Origin: CAYJAZ01 sp964369165
GTDB taxonomy: Bacteria > Desulfobacterota > Desulfovibrionia > Desulfovibrionales > Desulfovibrionaceae
Length of the DNA: 39,583 bases
NCBI GenBank assembly: GCA_964369165.1
Contig: CAYJFE010000014.1
Coordinates: 1-39,583, forward strand
Direction of reading: 5' to 3'
Positions 8,651 through 17,173 of this stretch are shown piece by piece. Position 1 is the stretch's first letter. The number at the start of each line of letters is the position of its first letter. The notes under the pieces are model-generated. The model was not told where the DNA came from, did not search any database, and saw only the letters and a list, made by a program, of their open reading frames with translations. The position numbers and the translations under genes were made by a program.

Positions 8651-10597
8651 TTAAGATTGAGCTTTGTGGATTGTCATTTTTGAAAGAGTAGCTTTTGCAA
8701 ATTCAGGATATTTGTCCACCACATTGTTTATATAAGAGTCGTCCTGTGTGTTTAGATAATGCTCAATATAATTAGCAACAACACCTGATGCAAGTGAAGA
8801 AAGCTCACCTTCATACTTTCTTTGAAAATGCTTATTTATAACATCATAGCATTCTAATTCTTTCATGCCATGCTTTAAACGATGATTCACAACCCCTTCA
8901 TACACACCTTGCGAATACATTGAAGCCTTATGCCTTCTATACACACTCATCACATCATTGATATAGCCAATTTTGCCCATTTCAGCATGCAATAAATGCC
9001 AATACCAGTCACCCGGAACAAGCTTTGAGTTAAACCACGAAGGCAGTCCATCTCTAAATCGCCATCTATACATCACAGAAGAAGATTGAGCTAGATTTGC
9101 ACGCATAAAATCACGTAAATAATAAAAATCACGCACTCCTCGAGGCAACATCTCTGAAGGAGGATAAACATAGTCTTTGTGAGGTTCAGCTTCATGTTTT
9201 ACAGCTGTAGAATGAAAGCACATAGAATAGCTTGGATTTTTTTCGAGTAAATCCACTTGCTTTTGCAATTTCAAAGGATCTGAAAAATAATCGTCTCCAT
9301 CACAAAGGGCCACATATTCACTTGTGGCAAGATTTAGCAGATGACTCATTGTACTTTTTCCATCAGGTTCGTAACGAAAAACAGGAAAAATATTTTTATC
9401 ATTTTTAGCAAAATCAAACAAAACTCTATCTGTATTATCTGTAGAAAAATTGTTAAAAACAATATGTTTTACTTTAAAATTCGTTTTTTGCATCTGCACT
9501 GATTTAATACAGTCAGGTAGATATTTTTCATGATTATGAGTGATGGTAAGAACTGTAAGCTTATATTCTTCATCATAATTCCTACAGAGCTCAATACTGT
9601 TCGTCTTTTTTAAAGCCTCGATAAACATTGTATCTTGCCCAGAAACGATTTTCGGATCAGTATCTAAATATAAAAGTAAATCATCTCTTGTTTCTTTATT
9701 TAATCGAGAAACAAATAAGTCATAATCTTTTCCTGTTAAGGCTTTTGAAGTTTCTTTAACATCATCATCAATAGCTGTATCAAAAAGCTCTTCTGAATTA
9801 TTATAGAGTTCAGCTAAAATCTTGTTGTTTAATGCACATTTTGCTAAAAACTCTACTCTTTCTTTATGCGATTGATCATAGCTTGCATACCACATATCTT
9901 CATTTTCAAGCTCAGTAACAAGAGCAACAATATCAGAGACTAGAGAAGAAAAAGAAGTTGAAGCTAATGAATTAAAAGTGCTTATAAAATAACGTGCTTG
10001 CTTTGAATAATAGTATGCCCGCATAAGAGATGCTTTTTCATTACAATCTATGAGCTTTGGAAAGATTTTTTCTAACTCTTTAAAGTATACTAAATGGTTA
10101 TTAATATTTGTATTTTTATCTATAAACACAGTAAGATTTTCTGCGCCAACTTGTTTTTTACAAAGTTCTACAACTTGATAGGAATTTTGAAGAGCTATAG
10201 CAATTTCTTTAAATACATTTTCGTTTGACTTCTTTTGTCTAAAGTCAGAAGCTCTATAAATTTTTTCAAGAGCCAAATCTTGCCTACCAAGAGTTATTAC
10301 AATTTGAAATGTATAGTTCTCAAATTTACAGTAATTCTCTATAATACTAAACATATACAAGCATGCATCATAAGAAATAGGTCCTCTAGAAAGGATAATA
10401 TCACGCCCACTCGCTACAATTTCTTCTATTTCTTGCTTAAATTGCTCCACAAGTTGAGAGTCATTTAGCTTATTTAATATAAACAGCATGAAATATTTTT
10501 TCTCTTGCAAATCAAAGTATTCAGGCAATTGACTGAGAACATGAATATTTTCATAAGCTCTAGGACTAAAATCAAGATAAAGTGTTAATTTTGGCAT
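8651..10597 (-). CDS. Large glycosyltransferase: novel N-terminal region plus GT2 domain
   Basis: The C-terminal part (about residues 346-640) of this 648-residue protein is a GT2 domain. It opens with KLTVLTITHNHEKYLPDC, carries NNFSTDNTDR and the DGDDYF metal site, and ends with HLLHAEMGKIGYINDVMSVYRRH as in many GT2 enzymes. The first 345 residues are helix-rich and match no family I recognise (start MPKLTLYLDFSPRAYENIHV, with SRGPISYDACLYMF near residue 75). The ATG at 10597 follows GAGGGAA at good spacing. Neighbours on both sides are GT2 enzymes transcribed with it. The N-terminal region could be an acceptor-recognition domain or a decayed second catalytic domain; I cannot decide. Confidence 0.83.
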   Translation of the reverse strand: MPKLTLYLDFSPRAYENIHVLSQLPEYFDLQEKKYFMLFILNKLNDSQLVEQFKQEIEEIVASGRDIILSRGPISYDACLYMFSIIENYCKFENYTFQIVITLGRQDLALEKIYRASDFRQKKSNENVFKEIAIALQNSYQVVELCKKQVGAENLTVFIDKNTNINNHLVYFKELEKIFPKLIDCNEKASLMRAYYYSKQARYFISTFNSLASTSFSSLVSDIVALVTELENEDMWYASYDQSHKERVEFLAKCALNNKILAELYNNSEELFDTAIDDDVKETSKALTGKDYDLFVSRLNKETRDDLLLYLDTDPKIVSGQDTMFIEALKKTNSIELCRNYDEEYKLTVLTITHNHEKYLPDCIKSVQMQKTNFKVKHIVFNNFSTDNTDRVLFDFAKNDKNIFPVFRYEPDGKSTMSHLLNLATSEYVALCDGDDYFSDPLKLQKQVDLLEKNPSYSMCFHSTAVKHEAEPHKDYVYPPSEMLPRGVRDFYYLRDFMRANLAQSSSVMYRWRFRDGLPSWFNSKLVPGDWYWHLLHAEMGKIGYINDVMSVYRRHKASMYSQGVYEGVVNHRLKHGMKELECYDVINKHFQRKYEGELSSLASGVVANYIEHYLNTQDDSYINNVVDKYPEFAKATLSKMTIHKAQS

Positions 10598-10623
10598 TAT
10601 TTCCCTCTATTCCCTCTTCAAAC

Positions 10624-11856
10624 TTAGATAGCATGAATATTTTGTATTTTCTTCGCAAGTCGCGAATTTAAAGTAAACAGGGTCAAGAATAATTCCTGTC
10701 TATCTTTATCGCTTTGCATAGCATTTAGAAGTTTTTCTTTATTTTGTAAACACGCTTCTAAGGAATTATTGTCTTCTATATATTGGCTACAAAGTGAAAA
10801 AATCTCCTGCATTAAACTATCTTTTATATTATTTTCTTCTAGCTTAGATCTTATATCAAATGGAAAAACATCTAAATAAGTTGCGATTTTTTCAAGTTTT
10901 GAAATGTTGTAGTTTATTGAAAATAAAAGGATAGCAAAAAAGTCCTCTTCACTGATAAATTGAAAAGCATGAGCGAGAAATTCTTCATTATTTTCAAAAT
11001 TTTCTTTTTCAAGTTTATTACATAAATGCCCAGCTGAAATTGCTAAGCGATTATGATAAAAGGATAAACATTTCTCTTTTGTACTTGTTTTTACTTTCTG
11101 CTCTTTCATATGCTTTGGCAACACTCGTAGTATCATCAAAAGTGCGCTTAGGCGTCTCACATAAAGATCTACACTATGGTTTTCTCTCAAGTAATAATGA
11201 TAGATATACTCATCAGAAGTTTTATAGGATTTTGCATAAAGCATTAATAGAGTGCTCAAAAATTTATCGTCAAAAGCGTAACACGCTTCGCGAAAGGCAA
11301 TCGGTGTTACTCTTTCGATAAGTGCGCGCGAATACAATTTGCCCCAGAGCAATAATGAAGGATAGGAACGCTCCCAATAAGTATCAAATATTGTTTTATT
11401 TGTATTTATATCAGGAAAAAAAGGGGAAGCAAAAAGAGCTTCACCCATTTCTGTTTTATCTTGCAAGGCGTAACGAGAGCGAAAATGAACTATATCTGCA
11501 TTCTCTTTTTCTCGTATTTCATACGCTCTTTTCAGTCTTTTTGTGCCTAACAAAATATCGTCTGAGTCAACAAACATAATTGTCTCAGTCTTGGCATAGG
11601 TGCAACCTTTAAGGCGCGATTTTAGCGTAAAATGCTTTTCAGTATTATTGACAAGAAGCAAAGGAGTACTATTATTTTTCTGCCATTCTTCCACCACTTC
11701 TATAGTATTATCCGTCGAACAATCGTTCACAACAATAATTTCAAGCGCGATTTTTTGCTTTTGTAGGCAGTCAAGCATATTTGTTATGCAATGGGCATGA
11801 TTATATGTCGCTATAACAACTGAAATTTTGTATTTATTTTTCTTTATCTTAGCCAT
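10624..11856 (-). CDS. Family 2 glycosyltransferase
   Basis: The frame stays open to a TTG at 11889, but the ATG at 11856 is the better start. It follows AAGAGGG at correct spacing and removes an overlap with the upstream gene. The resulting protein has 410 residues. Its N-terminal GT2 domain begins ISVVIATYNHAHCI (residue 11) and has VNDCSTDNT and the metal-binding VDSDD (residues 96-100). The C-terminal 200 residues are helical with no named motif. It lies 19 bases behind the acyltransferase gene in the minus-strand operon and likely elongates the same glycan. Confidence 0.86.
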   Translation of the reverse strand: MAKIKKNKYKISVVIATYNHAHCITNMLDCLQKQKIALEIIVVNDCSTDNTIEVVEEWQKNNSTPLLLVNNTEKHFTLKSRLKGCTYAKTETIMFVDSDDILLGTKRLKRAYEIREKENADIVHFRSRYALQDKTEMGEALFASPFFPDINTNKTIFDTYWERSYPSLLLWGKLYSRALIERVTPIAFREACYAFDDKFLSTLLMLYAKSYKTSDEYIYHYYLRENHSVDLYVRRLSALLMILRVLPKHMKEQKVKTSTKEKCLSFYHNRLAISAGHLCNKLEKENFENNEEFLAHAFQFISEEDFFAILLFSINYNISKLEKIATYLDVFPFDIRSKLEENNIKDSLMQEIFSLCSQYIEDNNSLEACLQNKEKLLNAMQSDKDRQELFLTLFTLNSRLAKKIQNIHAI

Positions 11857-11875
11857 ATTTACCCTCTTAACAAAG

Positions 11876-12526
11876 CTAGACATTGCCAATTTTCAAAGCA
11901 GGATTTCCAGCCATGCGCACTTTATTTTTACAGCCTTTATAGACTATGCTTCCGGGGGCAAAGATATTTTCATTGCCAATTTTTGATTTTTCTAAAAATG
12001 TGCAATTTGGTGCGACTTGATTTTGATTGCCAAAAATAACATCGCCTAACAAAAATGTTCTTGGCCCAAAGAAATTATAATCACCTACTATTGTGTCGTG
12101 TGCAACATTCACCATGCCATTAAAAAAATTGCCGTTGCCTATTTCAGCATTTGCCGCAACCGTGCATGAACGCTGAAAAACATTGCCCTCGCCAATCTTT
12201 GCGCTTGGGCAGATATAAACATTGGGGTGTATCAAATTAAAAAATTTAAAACCCTTATCCTTATAATAGCTATATATTTCTTCACGCACTTTTGCATTAC
12301 CAAGAGTGATCACTAATTCTATATCATCTTTATTTTCCTCTATAGTTTCTAAACTAAGCTCAAGTGAGGCCAATTCTTTCAAATTGGCAGGATAATTATT
12401 CCATGCAAAAAAACCAAGAAAAGTATATTTTTCGCGAATTGATAAAGAAGAAGCAAAGACGTCTTGTAAAATCCAATAGCATTCGCGTGCAGCCGATGAA
12501 TTGCCTATAAAAACAATTTTCTTCAT
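11876..12526 (-). CDS. PglD/NeuD-family sugar O- or N-acyltransferase
   Basis: This 216-residue protein combines an N-terminal Rossmann-like nucleotide-sugar-binding domain (MKKIVFIGNSSAARECYW, residues 1-90) with a C-terminal left-handed beta-helix of hexapeptide repeats (about 100-216: YICPSAKIGEGNVF and repeats). The expected catalytic histidine is His143 in VAHDTIVGD. The family (PglD, NeuD, PerB, WeeI) transfers an acyl group, usually from acetyl-CoA, to an amino or hydroxyl group of a sugar. The gene follows an acyl carrier protein by 18 bases, so an acyl-ACP rather than acetyl-CoA donor is possible. Its ribosome site is AGGAAAAG. Confidence 0.87.
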   Translation of the reverse strand: MKKIVFIGNSSAARECYWILQDVFASSLSIREKYTFLGFFAWNNYPANLKELASLELSLETIEENKDDIELVITLGNAKVREEIYSYYKDKGFKFFNLIHPNVYICPSAKIGEGNVFQRSCTVAANAEIGNGNFFNGMVNVAHDTIVGDYNFFGPRTFLLGDVIFGNQNQVAPNCTFLEKSKIGNENIFAPGSIVYKGCKNKVRMAGNPALKIGNV

Positions 12527-12544
12527 ACTTTTCCTAGTCGAGCA

Positions 12545-12778
12545 CTAAGCCACATTGCCATTTGTCAGCTTTATAATATCACTCACATTTTCGCAAAGGA
12601 AAAACTCATCAAAATTATATCTTATGGCAAAATTTTTATCAAAATAAGCCATCAAAGCCATAGCTGAAAGCGAATCCCACTCTTCTAAGTCTGCCAAATT
12701 AGTTTCAAGAGTTAATTCTTCATCTGTTTGTAATATATCAACTAAATCTACCAAAAATTCATCGATTGATTTTGCCAT
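12545..12778 (-). CDS. Dedicated acyl carrier protein
   Basis: This is a 77-residue acidic four-helix acyl carrier protein. The serine of the WDSLSAM motif is the predicted 4'-phosphopantetheine attachment site. An upstream ATG at 12817 also opens the frame, but ATG 12778 follows a perfect AAGGAG and leaves just one base to the preceding ketosynthase stop, so it is the likely start. No fatty-acid synthesis genes are adjacent. This carrier therefore probably serves only the ketosynthase and acyltransferase next to it, as ACPs in bacterial glycan-modification islands do. Confidence 0.9.
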   Translation of the reverse strand: MAKSIDEFLVDLVDILQTDEELTLETNLADLEEWDSLSAMALMAYFDKNFAIRYNFDEFFLCENVSDIIKLTNGNVA

Positions 12779-12779
12779 G

Positions 12780-13922
12780 CTATTCTCCTTGAAATTTCCT
12801 ATACCAATAATCGACATATTCTTGGCTATTCTTTATGCCTTTCTCGTCAAATTCTAAAGTTTTTCTACAATCCCAATCTTCAATTTCTAAAAGGCAAGCA
12901 CCCCATGCAAGGCCAATGCCATAGCCACACAATAAAATTTTGCCTAGTGGCTTATTATCTACAAAATTTTCCACCAAAGCGGAAGGAATGGAGGCAGAAG
13001 CTAAATTGCCGTAGAGGCTAAAAGCATTTGTCGGCACTTTTTCTAAGGGGAAGTTTGTTTTATCGGCTATAAGTTCCATTATCTGCTTATTTGCTTGATG
13101 TAAAACAAGATAAGAAATATTTTCGGGTGCTAGATTAACTTTTCCAAGCATGGTATTGATATGATTTGGCACAACGTCCATAGTGAAATTAAAAACTTCT
13201 TCGCCATTCATATATGGCGCTGCCATAATCCAAGGATTTTCTTTAGCATCAAGAATTTCTTTTGTGCAGGCCTTATAAAGCTCTTCATCATAATCAAGAG
13301 GAATACGCGCACCACCGCTTGGCTGAATAACAGATTCAAAGCCCTTGCCATCACTGCCTAAATCAAAATACATAGGCTTAGCAGTATCACTATATTCAAG
13401 CAAAGTAGCAGAACCGCCGTCGCCAAAAACTGGAGCCATAATTCTATTTTTCAAATTTGTATCTCTTGCGGCAGTGTCACCCACAAGTAATAAGACTTTT
13501 TTTGCGGCTCTAGCTTCAATAAGTGCGCCAGAAAGCCATAAGCCATAGACATATCCAGCGCAGCCTTGATTTACATCAAAACTCGCGCAAGTGGTAGGAA
13601 GGCCTAACTTTTCTTGCAAAATGCAAGCTGTTGCTGGCATTTTATAATCAGGAGTCTGCGTGACAAAAATAAGAGCGTCAATTTCTTTTTTTAAATGCGG
13701 CTTATCTTTAAAAATATCTTCTGCGGCATATGCGCATAAATCAGAGGCCGTGACATTTCTATTGGCAACTCGCCTTTTATCCGTGCCAATCATTCTGCGT
13801 ATACGTTCGACTTTCTTTATACTATTGCCATAATATTCCAATTCATCATCTATTGATACCACTTGAGGTGGAAGAGCAAGACGAAGCGCACTTAAGGCTA
13901 CATTATTATAGGCGTGAAACAT
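12780..13922 (-). CDS. 3-oxoacyl-ACP synthase III (KAS III/FabH)-like protein
   Basis: This 380-residue thiolase-fold ketosynthase has all three catalytic residues of FabH: Cys121 (DVNQGCAGY), His276 (LHQANK) and Asn307 (YGNLASAS). It is longer than FabH (about 320), with an extra C-terminal stretch of about 35 residues ending WYRKFQGE. KAS III enzymes condense a short acyl-CoA with malonyl-ACP, and some relatives only transfer acyl groups. It is the first gene of the minus-strand operon, directly upstream of an ACP and a sugar acyltransferase, and a strong promoter lies upstream. A role in making a short acyl group for a glycan is more likely than bulk fatty-acid synthesis. Confidence 0.88.
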   Translation of the reverse strand: MFHAYNNVALSALRLALPPQVVSIDDELEYYGNSIKKVERIRRMIGTDKRRVANRNVTASDLCAYAAEDIFKDKPHLKKEIDALIFVTQTPDYKMPATACILQEKLGLPTTCASFDVNQGCAGYVYGLWLSGALIEARAAKKVLLLVGDTAARDTNLKNRIMAPVFGDGGSATLLEYSDTAKPMYFDLGSDGKGFESVIQPSGGARIPLDYDEELYKACTKEILDAKENPWIMAAPYMNGEEVFNFTMDVVPNHINTMLGKVNLAPENISYLVLHQANKQIMELIADKTNFPLEKVPTNAFSLYGNLASASIPSALVENFVDNKPLGKILLCGYGIGLAWGACLLEIEDWDCRKTLEFDEKGIKNSQEYVDYWYRKFQGE

Positions 13923-13949
13923 ACCAACCTCTTTATCTTCTGTAAATTA

Positions 13950-13978
13950 ATGATAAAATATCTTAGACTTATTGTCAA
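13950..13978 (-). promoter_or_regulatory. Sigma-70 promoter of the KAS III-ACP-glycosyltransferase operon
   Basis: On the minus strand TTGACA (13978-13973) and TATCAT (13955-13950, 5 of 6 matches) are separated by exactly 17 bases. This leaves a leader of roughly 20 bases before the AAGAGGTT ribosome site and ATG at 13922. It is one of the best promoter matches in the window. Confidence 0.65.
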
Positions 13979-14037
13979 CTAGCGGCTTTTCTGCTTTTGT
14001 GATTCATTAAAAATTAATTTTTTTATTAAAAAAAAAC

Positions 14038-14064
14038 TAATGTAATTATTTTTTAAGCCGTTTA
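14038..14064 (+). promoter_or_regulatory. Weak sigma-28-like promoter of the first chemoreceptor
   Basis: TAATGTAA (14038-14045), an 11-base spacer and GCCGTTTA (14057-14064) match 11 of 16 positions of the flagellar sigma-28 consensus TAAAGTTT-N11-GCCGATAA with correct spacing. The surroundings are very AT-rich, so chance similarity is possible. Confidence 0.35.
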
Positions 14065-14145
14065 AATATTTTACAGTATTTGTGTTTTATCTAACACTTA
14101 TAAGCAATTTTCTAGATTTATTTTATAAAATTTTAGGAGTTTTTT

Positions 14146-16218
14146 ATGAAAATGAAACTATTAACCAGAATGCTCTTCTACATTCTTCTTCCTGCTATAC
14201 TTGGCCTCTCAACCTTAGCCGCTGTCACAAGCTATATAGCACAAAGTGAGTTTAAACAAGCAAACGACAGGCAATTAGAAGAACTTGCAAGAGTGCAAGC
14301 AAATGAACTTGATAACATCATGGTCTATGTGCAAGGCATATTAAAGACTGCTGCTTCAAGAATTGCCGTTGTGAGCTATCTTGAAGATGCCGACAATCCT
14401 TTTGACGGTATGCCAAGTGAGGAAACTCGCCAAGCCCTCGAACAATCATTACAAAATATGATCAGAGAATACGGTGACATCACAACTGCTTATGTAACAG
14501 ACAATGAAGGTATTGTTGTGGCTCACTCTGCAGGGCGCTCTATAGGCTCTGATTTTTCTAAAAACGATTCTATACAACAAGCTTTAAGAGGCGATTTAGG
14601 TTTTGAATCACGCAAAGGCGCATCGACAGGTTTATTCAATGCTTTTTTAACTTATCCTGTTGTATCAAACGGCAAAACCTTGGGTGTTATGTGCTTTGTC
14701 GTGAGTTATCACAGCTTGCACGAGCACACTACAGGCGCACTTGCTCTTACAGAAAATATGCGCGCCTATGTGTATGACAAAGAATATACTGTACTTATGG
14801 ATAGCGTGACCGAGTATATAGGTGAAAGTGATGCTGTCTATGAATTTGTAAAATTCTTTAACGGTAAAGAAAAAGGTACGCATCAATTTATTTTTGAAGG
14901 ATCTGAATCTTACGCTCACTTTGCACGCGTGCCAAGCATGGATTGGATTGTAGTTATTGACACACCAGTTGCAGAATTAGATGCTGGTATAGACAGACTT
15001 ATCCAAGATATTATTTTACTTGCCTCTGCAATCACAATAGTTGTTGGCCTTATTATCTTCTTTGTAGCAAGAAGTATTGCCGCTGTAATGCGTGAAGGTG
15101 CTGGTATAGCTATGCACGTTGCCGCAGGTAATTTAGAAATTCCTGCTGAACAAGCTGCTAACATGGGTAAAACTATGGAAAGAGGCGATGAAATTGCCGA
15201 TCTAGCCAAAGCCATTGGCATGATGATTGAAAATATAGGCAAAATGTTTAAAGAGTCAGAAGCCGCAACAAACAAAGCTAATGAAGCGTTGGCACAAGCT
15301 GAAATTGCACAACAAGAAGCAAATGAAGCCGCTGAAAGAGCCTCAAGAGCAAGAAGCGAAGGCCTTATTGAGGCGGGTAGACAACTTGAAGGTGTGGTAC
15401 ATATTGTTGCCTCAGCTTCTGAAGAACTTTCAGCACAAATCGAAACCACCTCTAATAGCGTTGCTGATCAAGCAAATAGACTCACACAAGCTTCTGCCGC
15501 TATGGAACAAATGAACGAAACTATTGTTGATGTAGCAAGAAATGCTGTCACAAGCGCTGAAACTACTGATACAACAAAAGATAAAGCCATTAAAGGCGTG
15601 GATATTACGCAAAAATGTAAAGAAGCTATCAATAATGTACGCGAAGAATCGCTTACCTTGCGTCAAAACATGGCTACACTTGCTGAACACGCGCAATCAA
15701 TCAATACTGTTATGGGTGTTATCACAGACATTGCTGATCAAACAAACCTCCTTGCCCTAAACGCCGCTATTGAAGCTGCGCGCGCTGGTGAAGCAGGAAG
15801 AGGCTTTGCTGTTGTTGCCGATGAAGTAAGAAAACTTGCTGAAAAAACCATCACTTCAACCTCTGACGTTTCTCAAGCAATTTCAGCTATTCAGCTCAGC
15901 ACAGAAGAAAATGTAAAACAAGTGGATATTGCTGTAAGAGGCATTGAAGAAGCTACTGAACTCGCTAATCAAAGTGGTGAAGCCTTGAATGATATTCTTG
16001 AAATGGCTGAACAAAGTGCTGGCGGGGTGCGTAGTATCGCAACTGCTTCAGAAGAGCAATCAGCAACTGTAGAAGAAATGAATTCTTCTATCGAGGGCAT
16101 AAATGCTATTGCGCATGAAACAAAGAGCGCAATGGACGAAGCTGCGCAAGCTATTGTTTCACTTTCAGCCCAAGCAAATGAATTGACTGCAATTGTAGAA
16201 AATTTGAAGAATAATTAA
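14146..16218 (+). CDS. Methyl-accepting chemotaxis protein with Cache-like periplasmic sensor
   Basis: This 690-residue transmembrane chemoreceptor has TM1 at about residues 8-30 and a periplasmic sensor of about 255 residues. The size and pattern of the sensor (TAYVTDNEGIVVAHS, then VSNGKTLGVMCFVVSYHSL) fit a dCache-type domain. TM2 is near 287-310 and a HAMP domain follows. Residues 365-410 form an Ala/Glu/Gln-rich coiled coil. The C-terminal signalling domain carries the invariant hairpin tip at about 526-568 (DQTNLLALNAAIEAA, then RGFAVVADEVRKLAEK). There is no C-terminal CheR/CheB docking pentapeptide. The ATG follows TTAGGAG. It would signal through CheW/CheA to the flagellar motor; the ligand is unknown. 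A strong terminator follows the gene. Confidence 0.95.
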   Translation: MKMKLLTRMLFYILLPAILGLSTLAAVTSYIAQSEFKQANDRQLEELARVQANELDNIMVYVQGILKTAASRIAVVSYLEDADNPFDGMPSEETRQALEQSLQNMIREYGDITTAYVTDNEGIVVAHSAGRSIGSDFSKNDSIQQALRGDLGFESRKGASTGLFNAFLTYPVVSNGKTLGVMCFVVSYHSLHEHTTGALALTENMRAYVYDKEYTVLMDSVTEYIGESDAVYEFVKFFNGKEKGTHQFIFEGSESYAHFARVPSMDWIVVIDTPVAELDAGIDRLIQDIILLASAITIVVGLIIFFVARSIAAVMREGAGIAMHVAAGNLEIPAEQAANMGKTMERGDEIADLAKAIGMMIENIGKMFKESEAATNKANEALAQAEIAQQEANEAAERASRARSEGLIEAGRQLEGVVHIVASASEELSAQIETTSNSVADQANRLTQASAAMEQMNETIVDVARNAVTSAETTDTTKDKAIKGVDITQKCKEAINNVREESLTLRQNMATLAEHAQSINTVMGVITDIADQTNLLALNAAIEAARAGEAGRGFAVVADEVRKLAEKTITSTSDVSQAISAIQLSTEENVKQVDIAVRGIEEATELANQSGEALNDILEMAEQSAGGVRSIATASEEQSATVEEMNSSIEGINAIAHETKSAMDEAAQAIVSLSAQANELTAIVENLKNN

Positions 16219-16253
16219 GCCTCATTCTCCACAAGATACTCCTAAATGAAACT

Positions 16254-16284
16254 AAGCCCGACAAGTCAAATTGTCGGGCTTTTT
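16254..16284 (+). terminator. Rho-independent terminator after the first chemoreceptor
   Basis: A perfect 10-base-pair stem, AGCCCGACAA paired with TTGTCGGGCT, encloses a six-base loop and runs into TTTTT. It lies 36 bases behind the chemoreceptor stop and separates it from the sigma-54-driven gene downstream. Confidence 0.92.
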
Positions 16285-16324
16285 ACCTTTAATCGTATAG
16301 ATTTCAAAAAAATGACATTTACTT

Positions 16325-16340
16325 TGGCACAGCTTTTGCA
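16325..16340 (+). promoter_or_regulatory. Sigma-54 (RpoN) promoter, within an inverted repeat
   Basis: TGGCAC-N5-TTGCA matches the -24/-12 consensus at every conserved position, with exactly ten bases between the GG and GC dinucleotides. ATGACA at 16312-16317 and TGTCAT at 16344-16349 form an inverted repeat around it (CTTTG/CAAAG pairs extend it), which could bind a repressor. Transcription would start near 16351, about 47 bases before the ATG at 16398. An enhancer-binding protein would be required for activation. Confidence 0.75.
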
Positions 16341-16397
16341 AAGTGTCATATACTTGATTTGAATATTATTTTCACACATATACACAAGGAGTTTTTT

Positions 16398-16988
16398 ATG
16401 TTCTTTTTATTAGGAAATGAAAGCAAAGAAAAAAAAGCAAAACAGCAAGCCGCTATATCCAGCATAGAAAAAGTAAAAGAACTTTTTAGATTAGGCAGAT
16501 TTCCTGTCGTCACCACACAAGAGTTTGCTGACAGAAAAATTGCCAAAGTCTTAGGCCTTGTGGCGTGTAGAGGTTTTGATGCCGACGAAGCCTTCTTTGG
16601 AATGGCAGCTATGGCACAAAACAAAGGCGGGCAAGCCATTATAGGTTATAGCGAAAATGTGGCTTTCCACCCTGATGGCAGTAAATTCTTCTCCTGCTTT
16701 GGCACAGCCGTTGTTTTTCAAAGAGATTCGCGTGATGTGCGTGACAGCTTTGAACAATACAGTGAAATGCCAAAACAAGATCAAGCAGCTCCGCTTAATA
16801 TGAATACTCAACACACAAATACGCAATCGACTTTCTCAGCGCAAATGGAAGACGATACTGAAGAGCTTTTAAATCTTGCAGTTGCAGAACCACAGCTTGA
16901 TAGAGTAGCAGAAGAGGACGATCCAGTCTTGCAAAAACTTCTTCTACAAAAGCAAAAGTCAAGGCAATCAAGAGTTCCTGTACAATAA
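16398..16988 (+). CDS. Uncharacterised protein with YbjQ/UPF0145-like region
   Basis: The ATG at 16398 sits behind a clear AAGGAG; a TTG at 16359 is less likely. The 196-residue product has a charged N-terminus (GNESKEKKAKQQ). It then has a region at about residues 25-115 reminiscent of the YbjQ/UPF0145 fold: VVTTQEFADRKIAKVLGLV, GMAAMAQNKGGQAIIGYSEN and FGTAVVFQRD match that family's TT, LG, A-NA-VG and GTAV landmarks. The last 80 residues are acidic, Gln-rich and probably disordered. No signal peptide or membrane helix is visible. It lies between two chemoreceptors and has its own sigma-54 promoter. The family has no settled function (heavy-metal binding has been suggested). Confidence 0.65.
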   Translation: MFFLLGNESKEKKAKQQAAISSIEKVKELFRLGRFPVVTTQEFADRKIAKVLGLVACRGFDADEAFFGMAAMAQNKGGQAIIGYSENVAFHPDGSKFFSCFGTAVVFQRDSRDVRDSFEQYSEMPKQDQAAPLNMNTQHTNTQSTFSAQMEDDTEELLNLAVAEPQLDRVAEEDDPVLQKLLLQKQKSRQSRVPVQ

Positions 16989-17010
16989 TAATATCTTTCA
17001 TTTCTCTGAG

Positions 17011-17093
17011 TAAAGCGAACAAAGGCTTTAGCGAACAAGCATTTTCCACGTAAAATGCGCAGTGAGCTTTTCGTATGCGGTAGCATAGAAAAC
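17011..17093. repeat. Divergent copy of the two-hairpin intergenic repeat
   Basis: Read on the minus strand, this stretch shares GCTCACTGCGC, GCTTGTTCGCTAAAG and TTCGCT blocks, in the same order and spacing, with the copies at 25741, 27757, 27914 and 34091. Its stems differ but still pair. GCATTTT/AAAATGC lies at 17039-17058, and a 10-bp stem TTTTC(G)TATGC/GCATAGAAAA lies at 17068-17092 with one bulged G. It starts 22 bases behind the stop of the YbjQ-like gene. Confidence 0.7.
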
Positions 17094-17109
17094 AAATTAG
17101 AATAAACTG

Positions 17110-17134
17110 AAGGCAGAGTTTTTCTGCCTTTTTT
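17110..17134 (+). terminator. Rho-independent terminator after the YbjQ-like gene
   Basis: AAGGCAGA (17110-17117) pairs with TCTGCCTT (17123-17130) around a five-base loop and is followed by a T-rich run. It follows the divergent repeat copy and precedes the second chemoreceptor promoter. Confidence 0.85.
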
Positions 17135-17173
17135 CTTTTAAGAAAAGATATTGAATTTTAAGGGCAATCATGC

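Noticed and set aside
14916..15449. Long antisense frame (177 codons) opposite the first chemoreceptor
   Set aside because: It is a by-product of the Ala/Glu-rich coding strand; composition is implausible (Ala/Ser/Ile runs), there is no ribosome site, and the chemoreceptor frame is certain.
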